Assembly: GCA_037127255.1 (NCBI GenBank)
Contig: JBANSL010000003.1
Span: 46,625,814 to 46,689,813, forward strand
Length of the DNA: 64,000 nt
Source: Persicaria tinctoria
Lineage: Eukaryota > Streptophyta > Magnoliopsida > Caryophyllales > Polygonaceae
Reading direction: 5' to 3'
The stretch's first letter is position 1; each line of letters opens with the position of its first letter. This document shows positions 24,365 through 35,904 of this stretch, piece after piece. Under the pieces are notes generated by a model. It saw only the letters and a list, made by a program, of their open reading frames with translations. It searched no databases and had not been told where the DNA came from. A program made the position numbers and the translations under genes.

Positions 24365-25411
24365 TGATACGGGGTTAGCCGTGGGATGGTCCGATCTTCG
24401 ACAATCAAGCAAGAACTCAAAGAAACAAACAAGAAAGCAAGAACGCAGCAGCTGGACTCAAAGAAACGATTCAAGAAAGCTCAAGATTCGTTCAAGACTC
24501 AACAAGAAACATCAAGAACAGCAAGAACTCAATGTCGACAATAAAGAAAGAACAAGACTCGATGCAAGAACTGATAAAGACTCGAAATTGATATAAAGAC
24601 ACGACCGATAAGGACTGAGTCGATCTATATAGAACAAGATAAAGACCCCAGGCCTCCTCAGAGGGTAGGAACCAATACCAATGACTATATAACCCGCCTC
24701 TACAATCCGACACAATCAAGCGGACAACTTGAAGCACCAGAAGGGGGCTTGTGGATACTAGATTCACCAAGTCTTGCGAAGTTGATGAACGGCAAAGCAA
24801 ACCAGGCTAGATAGATACCAATCGATGATCAACGAGCACAGCTCTAGTTGGATCAACAAGACACTCCATGTGTTTCACACAATTTGAGAGATCTAAATTC
24901 TATTCATAATGTTCTTATTGAATTACAATAGGAGAACTCGGAATATATAGGCCACGCAGGGCTGTTGGGCCGAGTTAGATGATAAAATAAGATAAAACTA
25001 ACATCTAATGGAAATAATAAAAATAACCTTAAAGTTTCCTAAAAATAACTTAAGTATAAGAAATACTAAATAGGAAATAAATATAATGTTCCAAAACTTA
25101 ACAAAATCCCGTCAAAACCAGCAGCAGCTCAAAGAATGTGGATTTCGGCCAAGCTATAGGACGAATCTGGAAAAACCTTCAACAGCAAAGTTGTAGATCT
25201 CTTCGTCCTCGTTCCAACAAGGTATGGCACGCCTCAATCCGATCAATATTGAATCCGTACGACCCATTTTACAGAGACGTCGAAAAGCTGTCAAGTATTC
25301 TGAACGAGTTTAAAACGTCATTTGCACCTTTGAATCTTCTCCCAAGGTGGAGCCTTCTTCTTCCTCTTGAGAATGACATCGTCCGAAGGTGTCTTGGATG
25401 GTCCCGCATCA
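24365..25411 (-). mobile_element. LTR (1047 bp) of the same family as the element at 44855-47832
   Basis: It starts TGATACGGGGTTAGCC and ends GGTCCCGCATCA, the inverted TGATRCGGG ends of that family. It is collinear with 44855-46025 over most of its length (CCAGGCCTCCTCAGAGGGT and others). By homology it lies in minus orientation. I see no 5 bp duplication: the flanks are CATTGG and TAAAAG. No internal region is attached. It is therefore a solo LTR whose flanks changed, or a product of recombination between two elements. Confidence 0.75.
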
Positions 25412-25875
25412 TAAAAGCTGGAGATGGGTTGGCTTCAGCTGCTATCGACACAAAAGGAAAAGGGGCTCCAGAACTTGGCAGAGGGAGGAGGAAGAATACA
25501 AAAGAGGGGAAGAAGACAAATATCCAAGTGGTCCCAAATCACATTCGAGAATACTCGAAAAAAATATAAATAATTAAATATAAATAAATCCTGAAATCCG
25601 CTCTCTCTCGACTTTAACCCGACCCTATTTCAAAATAAATTTTCGAACCCGAAATAATAATGAAATCCGGAAAATATTCTCAAGTCTCGGAACAAGAAAG
25701 CGGAAATAACTCCATTTTAAAATCCAATTCAAAACTATGCTGGAATTCGCGTTGGAAGAATTAATAATAAAAAAATTAATTGCTCGAGGATGAAAATTTT
25801 CCAAATTACAAAAATTAAAAAAATCAAAATTTAATATCTGATAAAATAATACTTTAAAATTTTCCGGTCTTTACA
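25412..25875 (-). repeat. LTR-like end in minus orientation
   Basis: Read on the minus strand, 25875 starts TGTAAAGACCGGAAAATTT, an E1/E2-type LTR start. The stretch behind it is AT-rich with TTCGAAAATTT and GCGGATTT words like those in E1 U3. No polypurine tract precedes it, so it is either a truncated or solo LTR in opposite orientation, or the far end of the LTR that begins at 23982. I cannot decide between the two. Confidence 0.5.
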
Positions 25876-28634
25876 TGGTATATGCAGAGCTCATTTTCTT
25901 AGAAGTGAATTCGCCCCAACCGTAGGTGCAAGTCGACTGCTTGGCGCCACCCCCCAAGGTTACATAGCACCCCTCAATTCGTGCACTCTTAAAGAGGATT
26001 TGGAATCACGAAAGCTTTGCTTAGAACTAAGGTGAAAGAGAGGAAAATAAGTTTTCTGCAAATGTACATTTTCTAAAGAGGAAGACGTATGTTTTAAAGA
26101 GGAAGAATACGCTCCTGGACGTACAAATCAAAGTGGGCAAAAAATCTAGAAGTAGTTTTAACAAACGGATAAACTTAGAGAAATAAATCCAGAATAAAAA
26201 AGAAGATAAGTTCGGATAAGTTTATTGAAACCATCCGAAACTTATCTGGCCCAATTAATTCAACCGAGGTAGAAAAACAAACCTCACATCGTGCGCAAGA
26301 CAAAAACAACAAATCAACAATACATACTCTAAACAGATTGTTATTGTTCTACCTTGTTCTAGTAATTTTGGATTCAAATTTCTATTAAGTTTGAGTTGTT
26401 GTTCAAGTCATTTTGGATTTGGATTTCTATTAAGTTTGATTTGGGGTCATGTCTTATATTAGGACATGTCAGGTCGCCCTCTGCCAACTTAGATTGATCA
26501 GTTGATAATAGGTTCATAGGAGAGATCGAAAAAAACATAACTGTACAAATGGGTCAAATTAATTTCAGTTTGCCAACTTATAAGGTTGTTCAGTTGATAA
26601 TGCTCCGTAGGTTGGGTTGGTACAGGTCGGATATGAGTTTATTATCCCTACTTTTTATAGTACTCTGTAATTCATAAACTCGCTAGTACAGCAGGGTAAA
26701 GCTCGATCGCCCGACTTCTTTTCTAATTAACAAAAAACTCACTAGTACAGGTTTAACCGTGATTACACCTTGCTTTAAAAACGATCACAACAGTCAATGT
26801 GCTGCTATGCAAACAGTTTTAACTTGAAAGCCTACGGAATTTTCCCCGTGCAAAGCATGTCACCATGAAAAGGACCCCTCCAAAAATAAATCTCATACAC
26901 GTATCTCCTATACCGACTCCACTCCTATTATTAGACAATCCTCCCGGATTCGGATTCTCTCCTAACCAAAGCTTCCTAATATTTACCTAATACTTTGATC
27001 TCAACCGTTCAAAAAAACGACTGGCTAAGATTGCATATTTTAATTAACCCCAAAATCTCAAAATCCTCTCTCATCTGATAAACCGTCAGCCACACCTTTT
27101 GCTCTTGGATTCGGATCCTCTCTCGTCAGGCGCTTCCTCTCCCGTCAGGAGCTCGCTCTTGGCCCTCACAATCCTCTCGCTCTCTCCATCGATATATCTC
27201 AATTACAGCTTCTAGTTTCTTGTCCTTTCCCTTGAATTCATGAGTGCCGTCGTTGCGCAGTGTCTCTCAATCCTCGCATTTTTGTTTCCTCTTCATTCAA
27301 TTTTCCGCTCAGATTGACGAAGCATCAAGGGGGAGTTCGACGGGAGATGAAGAGATGAGTTGATGGCGAAACCTTTCCATCCGATTTGAGGATGAGGATA
27401 CCACATTTATTGGCAACAATCAATCCCTGCCATAGTCTCGTGCGCAGGTGCGTTCATCTTTTTGTTTAATTTATTTCAATCCTCATTGAAGTAAATTCCT
27501 TTTAATCCAGTACTTTGGTGACTAATGAAGCATCAAAGAAAATTGTTGAGAATCTTTAAATTTATTGTCCTGAACTTCATATCGCATATCACATGTTCGA
27601 CGAAATGCCTCAATGGTTATGGTTTGCTTAGGGTTCATATCGTATATCATCTGCTGTCAGCAATCAACATAAGCTTAGTTGGAGTTGTTGTAGGCTGAAA
27701 GTATATGTAGACTAACCCACCTTGTGCTTCAAATTGTAGTGAAGACATTTGTGGGGCTTGCAAAATCTATGTAATATGTGTTCAAGAAGTAGTTTAGGAA
27801 TTACGAGTAGAAGAAATCATTCGGATATACAGAAATGCCTGTTTTTTTGCTTGTCCGAGTATTTGATACCTCAGGAATGAGATTCCTAGCTTTAAGACAT
27901 TAGCTCATACCCACCCGCATACTCTGGGTTGGGTGATTCTAAAAATTAGAAGCTATGAAACACTAACTATACTCCGAACAGATTGCGTAGAGTTTACTGG
28001 ATGAATAAAAATCGTTGGGGACTTGGGAGAGGTCTTGTGTTTTCCACTGCTTCCGAGGACAACATACAAGACTTGTTTGTACCAGTACCTTCTCGTTTTA
28101 TAAGTTATCTTATCATGTATTTTCAACTACATTTTGGGACCTTCTCAACATTGCAATAATGTTTTACCATAGAGCTGAGGATTTTCTAATCCTTTACATT
28201 AATTTATGCTTCTATATGTGCCTTGTGTGTATATTCAAGTGCATGTAGTCCATAGTTTGCAACACTTGGTTTTACAAAGTTGAAAGCATTAATAAGGATC
28301 AATCATGTAGAGGATTACTTCCTGAAGATTTTTCCTGCTCCTTGATCATGTTTTGTACTTCCGATTTTAGATCATGCCGGCATTACAGCAACCTTATATT
28401 GTTTTTATGTCAGTGCGCACTTGTTTGGAAGATGGCAAATGTTTTTGTCACCCCGACTTTCAACTCCTTCTCTGTTGGGGTAATCCACCTTAGACATAGC
28501 AATCGTAACCCCACTGTCACGTGCAAGTCCCCCATCTAAAGGCATTGAGGGTAATCAACCTTATACTGTTTTTATGTCAGTACACAAACCAATTTGCAAT
28601 TTGTATGCTTTGTTCGTTTTTTATATTAACAAGT
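25876..28634. other. Gene-poor stretch with a possible non-coding transcript start
   Basis: No ORF with recognisable domains. Around 27070-27340 the sequence is pyrimidine-rich (CTCTC runs), like a plant promoter and 5' UTR. A short frame at 27392-27447 (MRIPHLLATIN...) ends at a good splice donor (CAG|GTGCGT) and could be a first exon, but I find no matching later exon. A 25-codon frame at 27241 is too short to judge. Confidence 0.35.
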
Positions 28635-28704
28635 AGCCTATTAGCTCAATTGGTAGAGCATTGTGTTTGCGCACAAAGATGTGGGTTCAACTCCCACATA
28701 GACT
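28635..28704 (+). tRNA. tRNA-like sequence, probable pseudogene or SINE head
   Basis: A cloverleaf can be drawn. The acceptor is AGCCTAT with ATAGACT (six of seven pair). The D arm is GCTC/GAGC around AATTGGTA, and the T arm GTGGG/CCCAC around TTCAACT. The anticodon arm is TTGTG/CACAA with a six-base loop TTTGCG, one short of normal, so an anticodon cannot be assigned. A T5 run follows at about 28714. The same tRNA-like head occurs in the SINEs at 44.1-44.9 kb. A working tRNA is unlikely. Confidence 0.5.
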
Positions 28705-29167
28705 AATATATTCTCTTTTTCAAACTAATGTACAATGGCATTTATTTACTATACTCTTTGATCCTGTTTGCTTCTGTTTTATAATTCATCATAAAGAAGA
28801 TTATTCCATTCTTAAACCTTTTGGTTGTTTGTGCTTTGTCAGTACATTACAACAAGAGAGAACTAAATTTGAGCCAAGGAGTTCAACTTGCATATTCTTT
28901 GAAAACCTTCCTTACAACATACAAACGTTCTAGAAGTCAATACACCTTGTTTATCCTTAGAACCGACTTCTCTTCTAATACTAAATCCCTCATTGCATCC
29001 GTACACATTATATAAAATTGGTATGCAACAGCCTCGGATTCGAATGTCATATCAATTATAGGTTTTGCCGATTCTTTTTATTGTTCCAAATGATCGATAC
29101 TTTTTCTTCTGCTGTTTTTTCCACTCTCAAAATCTGAACTGAACAATCAACATAAAAAAATGGAAGA
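28705..29167. other. No gene seen
   Basis: AT-rich sequence between the tRNA-like unit and the hAT-like MITE. It holds no supportable gene, and I see no duplicated ends. Confidence 0.5.
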
Positions 29168-29175
29168 AGTGTGAG

Positions 29176-29546
29176 TAGACCTGTCAAACGGGTCATTCGG
29201 GTCGGGTCACTTCGAGTTTTGGGTAAAACGGGTCTCGGGTAAAACGGGTTTCGGGTTTTTCGGGTTGACTCGAACTCGGGTTTGACCGGGTTTCGGGTCA
29301 TTTCGGGTCGATTTCGGGTTTGTCAATTTTTTCCTTTTTAAATTAAAAAAATCATTATTTGATAATTTTGTGATGAATTTTAATTATATATATAAAAAAA
29401 TAATTATATATAATTATAAATCAACCGGGTCAATCGGGTAAATCGGGTCGAAAAAAAATTCGGGTCAAAATTTTCGGGTTCGAGTTGGAAATTTTTCGGG
29501 TCGGTCGGGTCGGGTCACCGGGTCGGGTTGTGTTTTGACAGGTCTA
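29176..29546. mobile_element. hAT-like MITE (371 bp), 8 bp TSD
   Basis: 13 bp perfect terminal inverted repeats (TAGACCTGTCAAA and its complement) are flanked by AGTGTGAG on both sides (29168-29175 and 29547-29554). An 8 bp duplication and a TAG... end fit the hAT superfamily. The interior is packed with CGGGTTT/TCGGGTC words and an AT-rich centre. There is no transposase, so it is non-autonomous. Confidence 0.9.
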
Positions 29547-29748
29547 AGTGTGAGTATAGAATAATTGAACAATCATCTATACTTTAATTGTTTCGTATTT
29601 TCAGGTATATTTTTAGTTTTTTACTATCTTCATCATTCACTGATAAACTAAATAAGCTTAAGAAAGAAAGAATGGGGGCAAAATATTTGTATGTTAAGAG
29701 AGGTAAGTGTTTGATTTAGTCCGTACAAGGCGATTTAGGGGTCTTTGA

Positions 29749-31308
29749 GTGTCTCAGGTGCCGTCACCGGCTTCACCCTCTCGGTGGCTGTGCCGGCGGC
29801 CACCTACGATGGTAAGGAAGGGAAACTCGACTGGGCTCCGGGGTATTCTTCCCCAACCTAGGCGATTTGTGGGTGTGGGTAATTCGAAGAGAGAGGAGAA
29901 CGGGAACCCTAAAAGCGAAGCATTGAATGCAAGTACAGATCCAAAAGGGAAGGGTGTAGATCTGGCAATTGGGACCACTATGAGGACTGCGGTTGCAGGG
30001 AACAAGGTTGGTGTGGGCATTAATGGTGGTGAACAGCAAACGGGGGATCTAAATCTCATTCAAGCATTCAAACGCAGCTTCGACCCAAAAAGATTATTTT
30101 TCCATAATGCTCAGGAATCCCCATCGACAAGCAACAGGAACATCCTCCAAGCTGAAAAGCTTTCTTTCTTCGCCGATGTGGAGAAAGGTAAGCTCAAAAT
30201 CCGGCCTGAAGATGTCGAGGAATCCCGTAAACAGTGGGAATCTACTCTGATTGGAGTAGTTGCGGGTGGTCAGGTCCCGTATTTGGCTATCAAGAGGTTC
30301 GTTGAGGAGAACTGGAAGATAGAAAGCCCTAAGGTGTTGCAAAAGAATAATGGTGTGCTGGTGTTTCGCTTCTGTTCTGAGGACGACCTTAACTGGGTTC
30401 TTAGCAGCGGGCCTTGGCATGTTCATGGTTCGAAACCTCTGATTTTGAAGAGATGGTCTCCAGGAATGAAGATCTCTTGGGCTGCGTTCGACAAGATTCC
30501 TTGCTGGGTCTGCCTTCCTGATCTTGAACCATATCTGTTTCCGAATATGAATCTTAGCAGATTGGGATGCTCCATTGGTTCTCCAGTGTGTATTGATGAA
30601 AAGACGTCTTTGGGGGATAGAATTTCGTATGCCAGAATGCTGGTAGAGGTATCAGTTGAGGAAGCCGGTATTGAATCTATAGAAATTGAAAATGTGGATG
30701 GGACTAAGTATAATCAGCCAGTGATCTTTGAATGGTTGCCGACGAAATGCCTGCATTGCAAAAGCTTTGGACACTCTGATGCTGTGTGCTCGAAACTGAA
30801 AGCTGCTCAGAAGAAACCTCCCCGAATGGAATGGAGGCCGAAACAAACTATCAGCAGTGATGAACAACGGGTGAACACTTGTGAGAGTCAGATGCCTAAA
30901 GCTGGAATACTATCTGAGGAGGCTCCTGGCTATGTAGCACATTGCCCGGTCAATGACAGTCCTATTGTTCAGCATGCACTAAATGCATCTTGTGTTGCTA
31001 CAGATACTGGTAACCTCACAGGGATGGGCGACTCTGTTTTACCGGAGGTTGCTCAGTCCATTGCTACTGATGACAATAGGGGATGGTCTACTGCTGGAAG
31101 CAAAAGGCAAGGGCGATCTCCTGGGTCCTCGTCTATGGGTCCCAAAGGAATAAGCACAGCTGCACAAAAAGAGGGGAATTTTATCTCCAAATCTGTGTTT
31201 GATATTCTCAATATGGAGGCTGATTTTCCACCTCTTGACAGCAGCAATGGTAACCCTTCCTGTTCAGTTCGTGAGAGTAGCACTCACTTGCCCAGGTCTG
31301 ATGAATAA
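29749..31308 (+). CDS. LINE ORF1 protein (DUF4283 region and zinc knuckle)
   Basis: 519 codons, uninterrupted. Residues about 130-270 carry a DUF4283-like region (FVEENWKIESPKVLQKN, VFRFCSEDDLNWVLSSGPWHV, CWVCLPDLEPYLF). A CCHC zinc knuckle, CLHCKSFGHSDAVC, lies near residue 340. The C-terminal part is low-complexity and hydrophilic. In plant L1-type LINEs, ORF1 binds element RNA. The start is uncertain: the Met at 29749 gives the longest frame, but MVRKGN about 20 codons later is also plausible. The stop overlaps the ORF2 start by 8 bp (ATGAATAAG). The protein is intact although ORF2 is dead. Confidence 0.85.
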   Translation: MSQVPSPASPSRWLCRRPPTMVRKGNSTGLRGILPQPRRFVGVGNSKREENGNPKSEALNASTDPKGKGVDLAIGTTMRTAVAGNKVGVGINGGEQQTGDLNLIQAFKRSFDPKRLFFHNAQESPSTSNRNILQAEKLSFFADVEKGKLKIRPEDVEESRKQWESTLIGVVAGGQVPYLAIKRFVEENWKIESPKVLQKNNGVLVFRFCSEDDLNWVLSSGPWHVHGSKPLILKRWSPGMKISWAAFDKIPCWVCLPDLEPYLFPNMNLSRLGCSIGSPVCIDEKTSLGDRISYARMLVEVSVEEAGIESIEIENVDGTKYNQPVIFEWLPTKCLHCKSFGHSDAVCSKLKAAQKKPPRMEWRPKQTISSDEQRVNTCESQMPKAGILSEEAPGYVAHCPVNDSPIVQHALNASCVATDTGNLTGMGDSVLPEVAQSIATDDNRGWSTAGSKRQGRSPGSSSMGPKGISTAAQKEGNFISKSVFDILNMEADFPPLDSSNGNPSCSVRESSTHLPRSDE

Positions 31309-31340
31309 GCTCAAACTGGCAGCGTGGAACATAGCGGGAA

Positions 31341-31384
31341 TTAAAGATCCCGTAAAAAAATAATATTAAAGATCCCGTAAAAAA
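31341..31384 (+). repeat. 25-bp tandem duplication in LINE ORF2
   Basis: TTAAAGATCCCGTAAAAAA occurs at 31341 and again at 31366, a 25 bp offset. It brings a TAA into frame and shifts the downstream frame by one. The downstream endonuclease frame (31395 onward) is exactly in register with the ORF2 ATG once 25 bp are discounted. Confidence 0.9.
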
Positions 31385-34300
31385 TGATATTAGTTTGATT
31401 GGGTTATTGGAAACTAAGTTGGTACAAAAGAATTTTGAGGATGTTAGGCGCAGATTGATGAATAACTGGGAAGTTTGCGTGAATGGCAGCAGTGAGGTAA
31501 AAGGTAGAATTTGGGTTACATGGAATCCTAGTGTTTTTCATGTCGAAATACTCAGTGTGGAGGAGCAATTTATTCACTGTCTGGTGAACTCCATTGATAA
31601 GTAATTCACCTTCAAGGCAACCTTTGTGTATGCTCACAACGATAAAGCTGATAGAGTATCTCTGTGGGCTGAGTTAAAGAAAATTGCTGATCTGGAATCA
31701 ATGCCATGGGTGGTTCTTGGTGATCTGAACTGTATATTAAAGATGGAAGAGAAATGGCCACAACGGAAATCACCAGGGGACGAGTTTGCTGAGCTACAAA
31801 CAGTGCTAGAAGAATGCTGTATATTCGATCTTCCGTACACTGGGGCTGAACTGACTTGGTCTAATAAGCGACAGGGAGACGATAAACTGGAACGTAAGCT
31901 GGACAGAGTTCTGGTTAACGAGGAATGGATGGATTCGTTCGAGAATACTCAAGCTATGTTTGATGTTCCTCTTATCTCGGACCACTCACCAGTTGTTGTA
32001 CTTCTTAGAAATCTGGTTGGTACACATAGATATCCATTCAAGTATAAGAATTTTTGGGGGAAGGAAAAGGAGTTCGCATCCTTGGTCAGGGCTGCTTGGA
32101 CAGATAATTCTGTTGGGTCGAGACAATTTAGACTAGCCAGAAAGCTAAAGAGTGTCAAAGAGACTATCAAGCCTTGGGACAAGGCTAGGTTCCCGGAACT
32201 CCAAACTGAAATAAAGCTGAACAAGGGTACCTTACGTGAGCCTCAAATCAGAACTCGGACAGAGAAACAGAACCCCAGATTGGAGGACGAGATTCTTATG
32301 GCTGAGCGTGTTCTTAGGCAGAATGTTGCCCGTCTTATGAGTCTTACAGCTCAAAGGGCGAAGCTTCATTGGCTAATGATGGGCGAAGAGACATCCTCTA
32401 TGTTTTATAGGAGTGTCAAAGAGAAGCAGGCGCGCAATGCTATTTTATATATGCAAGATCAGCAAGGGAAAGCAATAGAGAGTGAAGAGGCCATTCGATC
32501 CCACATTCTAAACTACTTTACAGAGCTGTTGGCCTCTCCTGATGGTTGCACAGCTGAGCTGAATCTGACTCGGGGGGCAGAGATTGATGAAGTTGTTACA
32601 GATGATCTGATCAGGCTGCCTTCTTATGATGAAATCCGAAAGAAGATGTGGTCTATTGGCGCGAACAAATCACCGGGTCCGGATGGATTTGGAAGCCAAT
32701 TCTATAAGGATTCCTAGGGAATAGTAGGGGTCGACACTTGTGAGGCTATCCGAGAGATCTTCAGGAATGGGAAAATTCTGAAACAGTTCAACTCAACGTT
32801 TATATCTCTAATACCGAAGGTGAATAACCCCACTCTGGTCAAGGATCTTCGGCCGATATCTTGCTGCAATACGGTACTAAAGGTGGTTACAAAAATCATC
32901 TCTGGGAGGATTAAGAATTTGTTGGGGGACATAATTTCGGATAGCCAGGGTGCTTTTATTCCGGGGCGCTCCATCGCTCAGAATTCAGCCGTTGCTACCG
33001 AGATTGTGTATGGATATGGCACCAAGCGGGGTTCTCCTCGGTGCACCATCAAAGTGGATTTGCAGAAAGCATACGACTACTTAAGCTGGGGGTTTGTGAA
33101 ACAAACGCTGTTGTATTTTAAATTCCCCGTGAAACTCACTAACTTGATTATGGAGTGTGTTACAACGCCAACCTTCTCCATACTTATTAATGGTGCTCCC
33201 GAGGGTTTTTTCCATGGGAGGAGAGGGCTTAGGCAGGGGGATCCCTTGTCCCCGTACCTATTCGTGCTATGCATGGAGATTCTTAGCCGAATGTTACAAA
33301 CTGCTGCTGGTAAACCCGGGTTCAAATATCACCCGAAATGTAAGAGTGTTCAGCTCACGCATTTAGCTTTCGCCGATGACCTCTTGATATTCTGTCATGG
33401 GGATGTACAGTCAGTAAAAGTCGTCAAGGACTGCTTGGAGGAGTTCTTTGCTGTTTCGGGTCTGAGAGTTAATATGGAAAAAAGCACCGTATATGTCGCT
33501 GGCTGTTCAGATGAGGTTGCTGATCGCATTGTTGCTCAGCTTGGTTTTGTCAGAGGCACATTACTTGTTAAGTACTTAGGTACTCCTTTGAGCTCGAGGA
33601 AGATAAGGGTGCACGAATACGGGGAGTTGTACAACAGATTCAGCAGGGTTATCAATACCTGGGCAGCAAGGAAACTCTCATACGCTGGACGTCTGCAGCT
33701 CATAAAATCAGTGTGTACAGGGATTAATACCTTCTGGAGCCAATCCCTATTGCTTCCTAAAGGTGTAATCGATACTGTCGAAGGGATGATGCGGAGATTC
33801 TTGTGGAGTGGGAATCTGGTTGGCAAACGAAACCTTGTAGCCTGGTCTGATGTTACTAAGCCGATCGCAGAGGGTGGACTGGGTATACGAGATCTGCACA
33901 GCTGGAATACAAGCATTTTTGCTAAGCTGAGTGGCGACTTGGTGCTGAAAAAGCCAGGGATTTGGCTACGCTGGTGCAATGCTAACCATTTGAGGAGTGG
34001 TAACTTGTGGAACTCAAGGCCAATGAGGGATGACACTTGGCTTTGGAAAGCAATATTAAATGTTAAAGAGGAACTCAGAAATACGATAGAAGATTCCAAT
34101 GAGGGTGGATTGCCCGAGCTGGACAGTCTTCTCAATGGTGATGGCAGGTTGTCGAGTGCTAAGGTATATGAATTGCTTCGGCCAAAAGGACAGGAGGTGG
34201 ATTGGGGTGACGTCCTTTGGGGCAAGCCACAATGCACCAAGTGGTCTTTCGTGACCTGGCTAGCTTGCAAGAAGAGGCTACAAACGGGAAATATAACCAA

Positions 34301-34644
34301 GCATTGGTTAGGAGATGGGGCTGTTATGTGTAAGCTCTGTCATGGGGCTGATGAGACTGTCGATCACCTCTGGTTTGGGTGTCCAATTATCCAAGTTGTC
34401 CAACCGAAGGTATTTGAGTGGTGTGGTATCTCTTGTCGATTTGATACCATCTTGGAATGGTTAGATTGGTTTGCAGCGGAGCCTATGAAGATCCGGAAGA
34501 AGCATGTATTCCAATCCAAATTGCTTAGCTTTCAAGCACTTATCTATTTTACATGGCTTGGTCGAAACAAACTAATTTTTAACCAAGAGCCATTTGATGT
34601 AAGTTGTTGCGCTAACCTTATAATTGCTAGTTGTCGATCCCGGT

Positions 34645-35904
34645 TAGGGGTGTGCAGAAAAACCCGAAACCGAAAACACTACACGAAAAAACCCGAAACC
34701 GAAAAAACACGACACGATAATGACACGAACCGAGAAAACACGGTTCTAAACGGTTCGTGTTCGGGTCGGGCAAATCGCCTTGTCGGGTACCCGACACGAA
34801 CCGTTTAATTTTTTATTTTTTTTTAAATTTTAGGTTAGGAAGTATAATACTAGTATAATTATAATCCTAATGTATCAATGAGTTCTGTTAGCTCAACTGG
34901 TTCCGTGTGTGCGCATCAATTAGTTCACAGCCAACAGGCCCATGTTCGATTCCTCACGCCTACCACTAATTTTTTTTTTTGAGGGCTAAACTAACTAGTA
35001 AACTGAAACCCTATCTCTATCTTTTAGTTTTTCTAATCGCTCGCACTCGCAGCTGCCAGTAGTCCAACTCTCTCAATCTCCTACCTCTCTCTCAATCTCT
35101 AACACTCCCTCTTGCAAAATTTTCTATAGCAGTTGCATTCTTTCCATGGGGTGATTAACGGTGACAATATAAGTTGGTGAAGATTTACTCTCTCCCTCTC
35201 TCGAAATCTCCGGTGGCAGTTGTACCGGTGGAGGGCTGAAGATGCACGCGATAAGGGGCTAACAACAACTGCGACTCCACTTCTCTCTCTCAATCGAAAG
35301 GGCAACAAGCAAATCCACTCGCTCTCACACATTTTTCGGTTTGGTCGATCTGGATCTAGATGTTTGATTTATTTTTTCATTCTGGTCTTTTGTTAGAATA
35401 TACTCAATCTAGATCTGATTCCTCTCAGTTTTCGATTTGAAGTTTGTTCAAGAGTTCGTGGTTTGTAGGATTTGGTGTCTGTTTTACAGATTTGGTTGGT
35501 TTTGTATGAGCCTGATTTGTTGTTCAAGAGTTCGGTGTTTGTTCTAGATCTGGTTCTCTGTGGTTTTGTATTGTTTGGTGGTTGGGGGTTGGGTTGCCCT
35601 TCGCTTTCCGCCTTCACCTTTGTCCATCTGTGGCAATTCGGCTGGGATCTCTTCCTCCCTCTCGCCGGCGTCGACTTCATCTTCTAGACAGATACAACGT
35701 ACATAGCCCCAAAAAAAATTAAAAATAAATCAGTTGGTTCGTGTCGCGTACCCGGCTATCCGACACGGAACCGAATAGCATAATCGTGTCGGATACCCGG
35801 GTTAAGATGGTTCGGATACGGTTCGGTCATTTGGGGCTTAATGGTTTCGGGTACCCGACACGATTATCCGGTTCGTGTCGGGTACCCGGATATGCACACC
35901 CCTA
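34645..35904. mobile_element. Non-autonomous hAT-like element (1260 bp), 8 bp TSD, nested in LINE
   Basis: 12 bp perfect terminal inverted repeats (TAGGGGTGTGCA / TGCACACCCCTA) are flanked by ATCCCGGT (34637-34644 and 35905-35912). Subterminal regions carry many inverted ACACGAACCG/CGGTTCGTGT and GGGTACCCGACACG words. The middle (about 34990-35690) resembles a captured plant promoter and 5' UTR (CTCTCTC runs). A tRNA-like unit lies near the left end. There is no transposase. Skipping the element and one duplication keeps the LINE frame. Confidence 0.9.
34880..34980 (+). repeat. tRNA-like (A box/B box) unit inside the hAT-like element
   Basis: A perfect A box, TAGCTCAACTGG (34889-34900), is followed by a near-perfect B box, TGTTCGATTCC (34943-34953), and an oligo-T run at about 34970. 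The gap between the boxes is longer than in ordinary tRNAs. It is a Pol III promoter remnant, probably a SINE head. Confidence 0.55.

Noticed and set aside
25866..25893. TTACA followed by TGGTATATGCAGAGC, like an LTR end plus PBS in plus orientation
   Set aside because: The PBS match is broken by extra bases, and the LTR text reads better as a start on the minus strand.
27392..27447. Possible first exon ending at a good splice donor
   Set aside because: No downstream exon or protein similarity could be recognised, so it is only mentioned in the gap entry.
33536..34300. 254-codon minus-strand ORF
   Set aside because: It is an antisense shadow of LINE ORF2.
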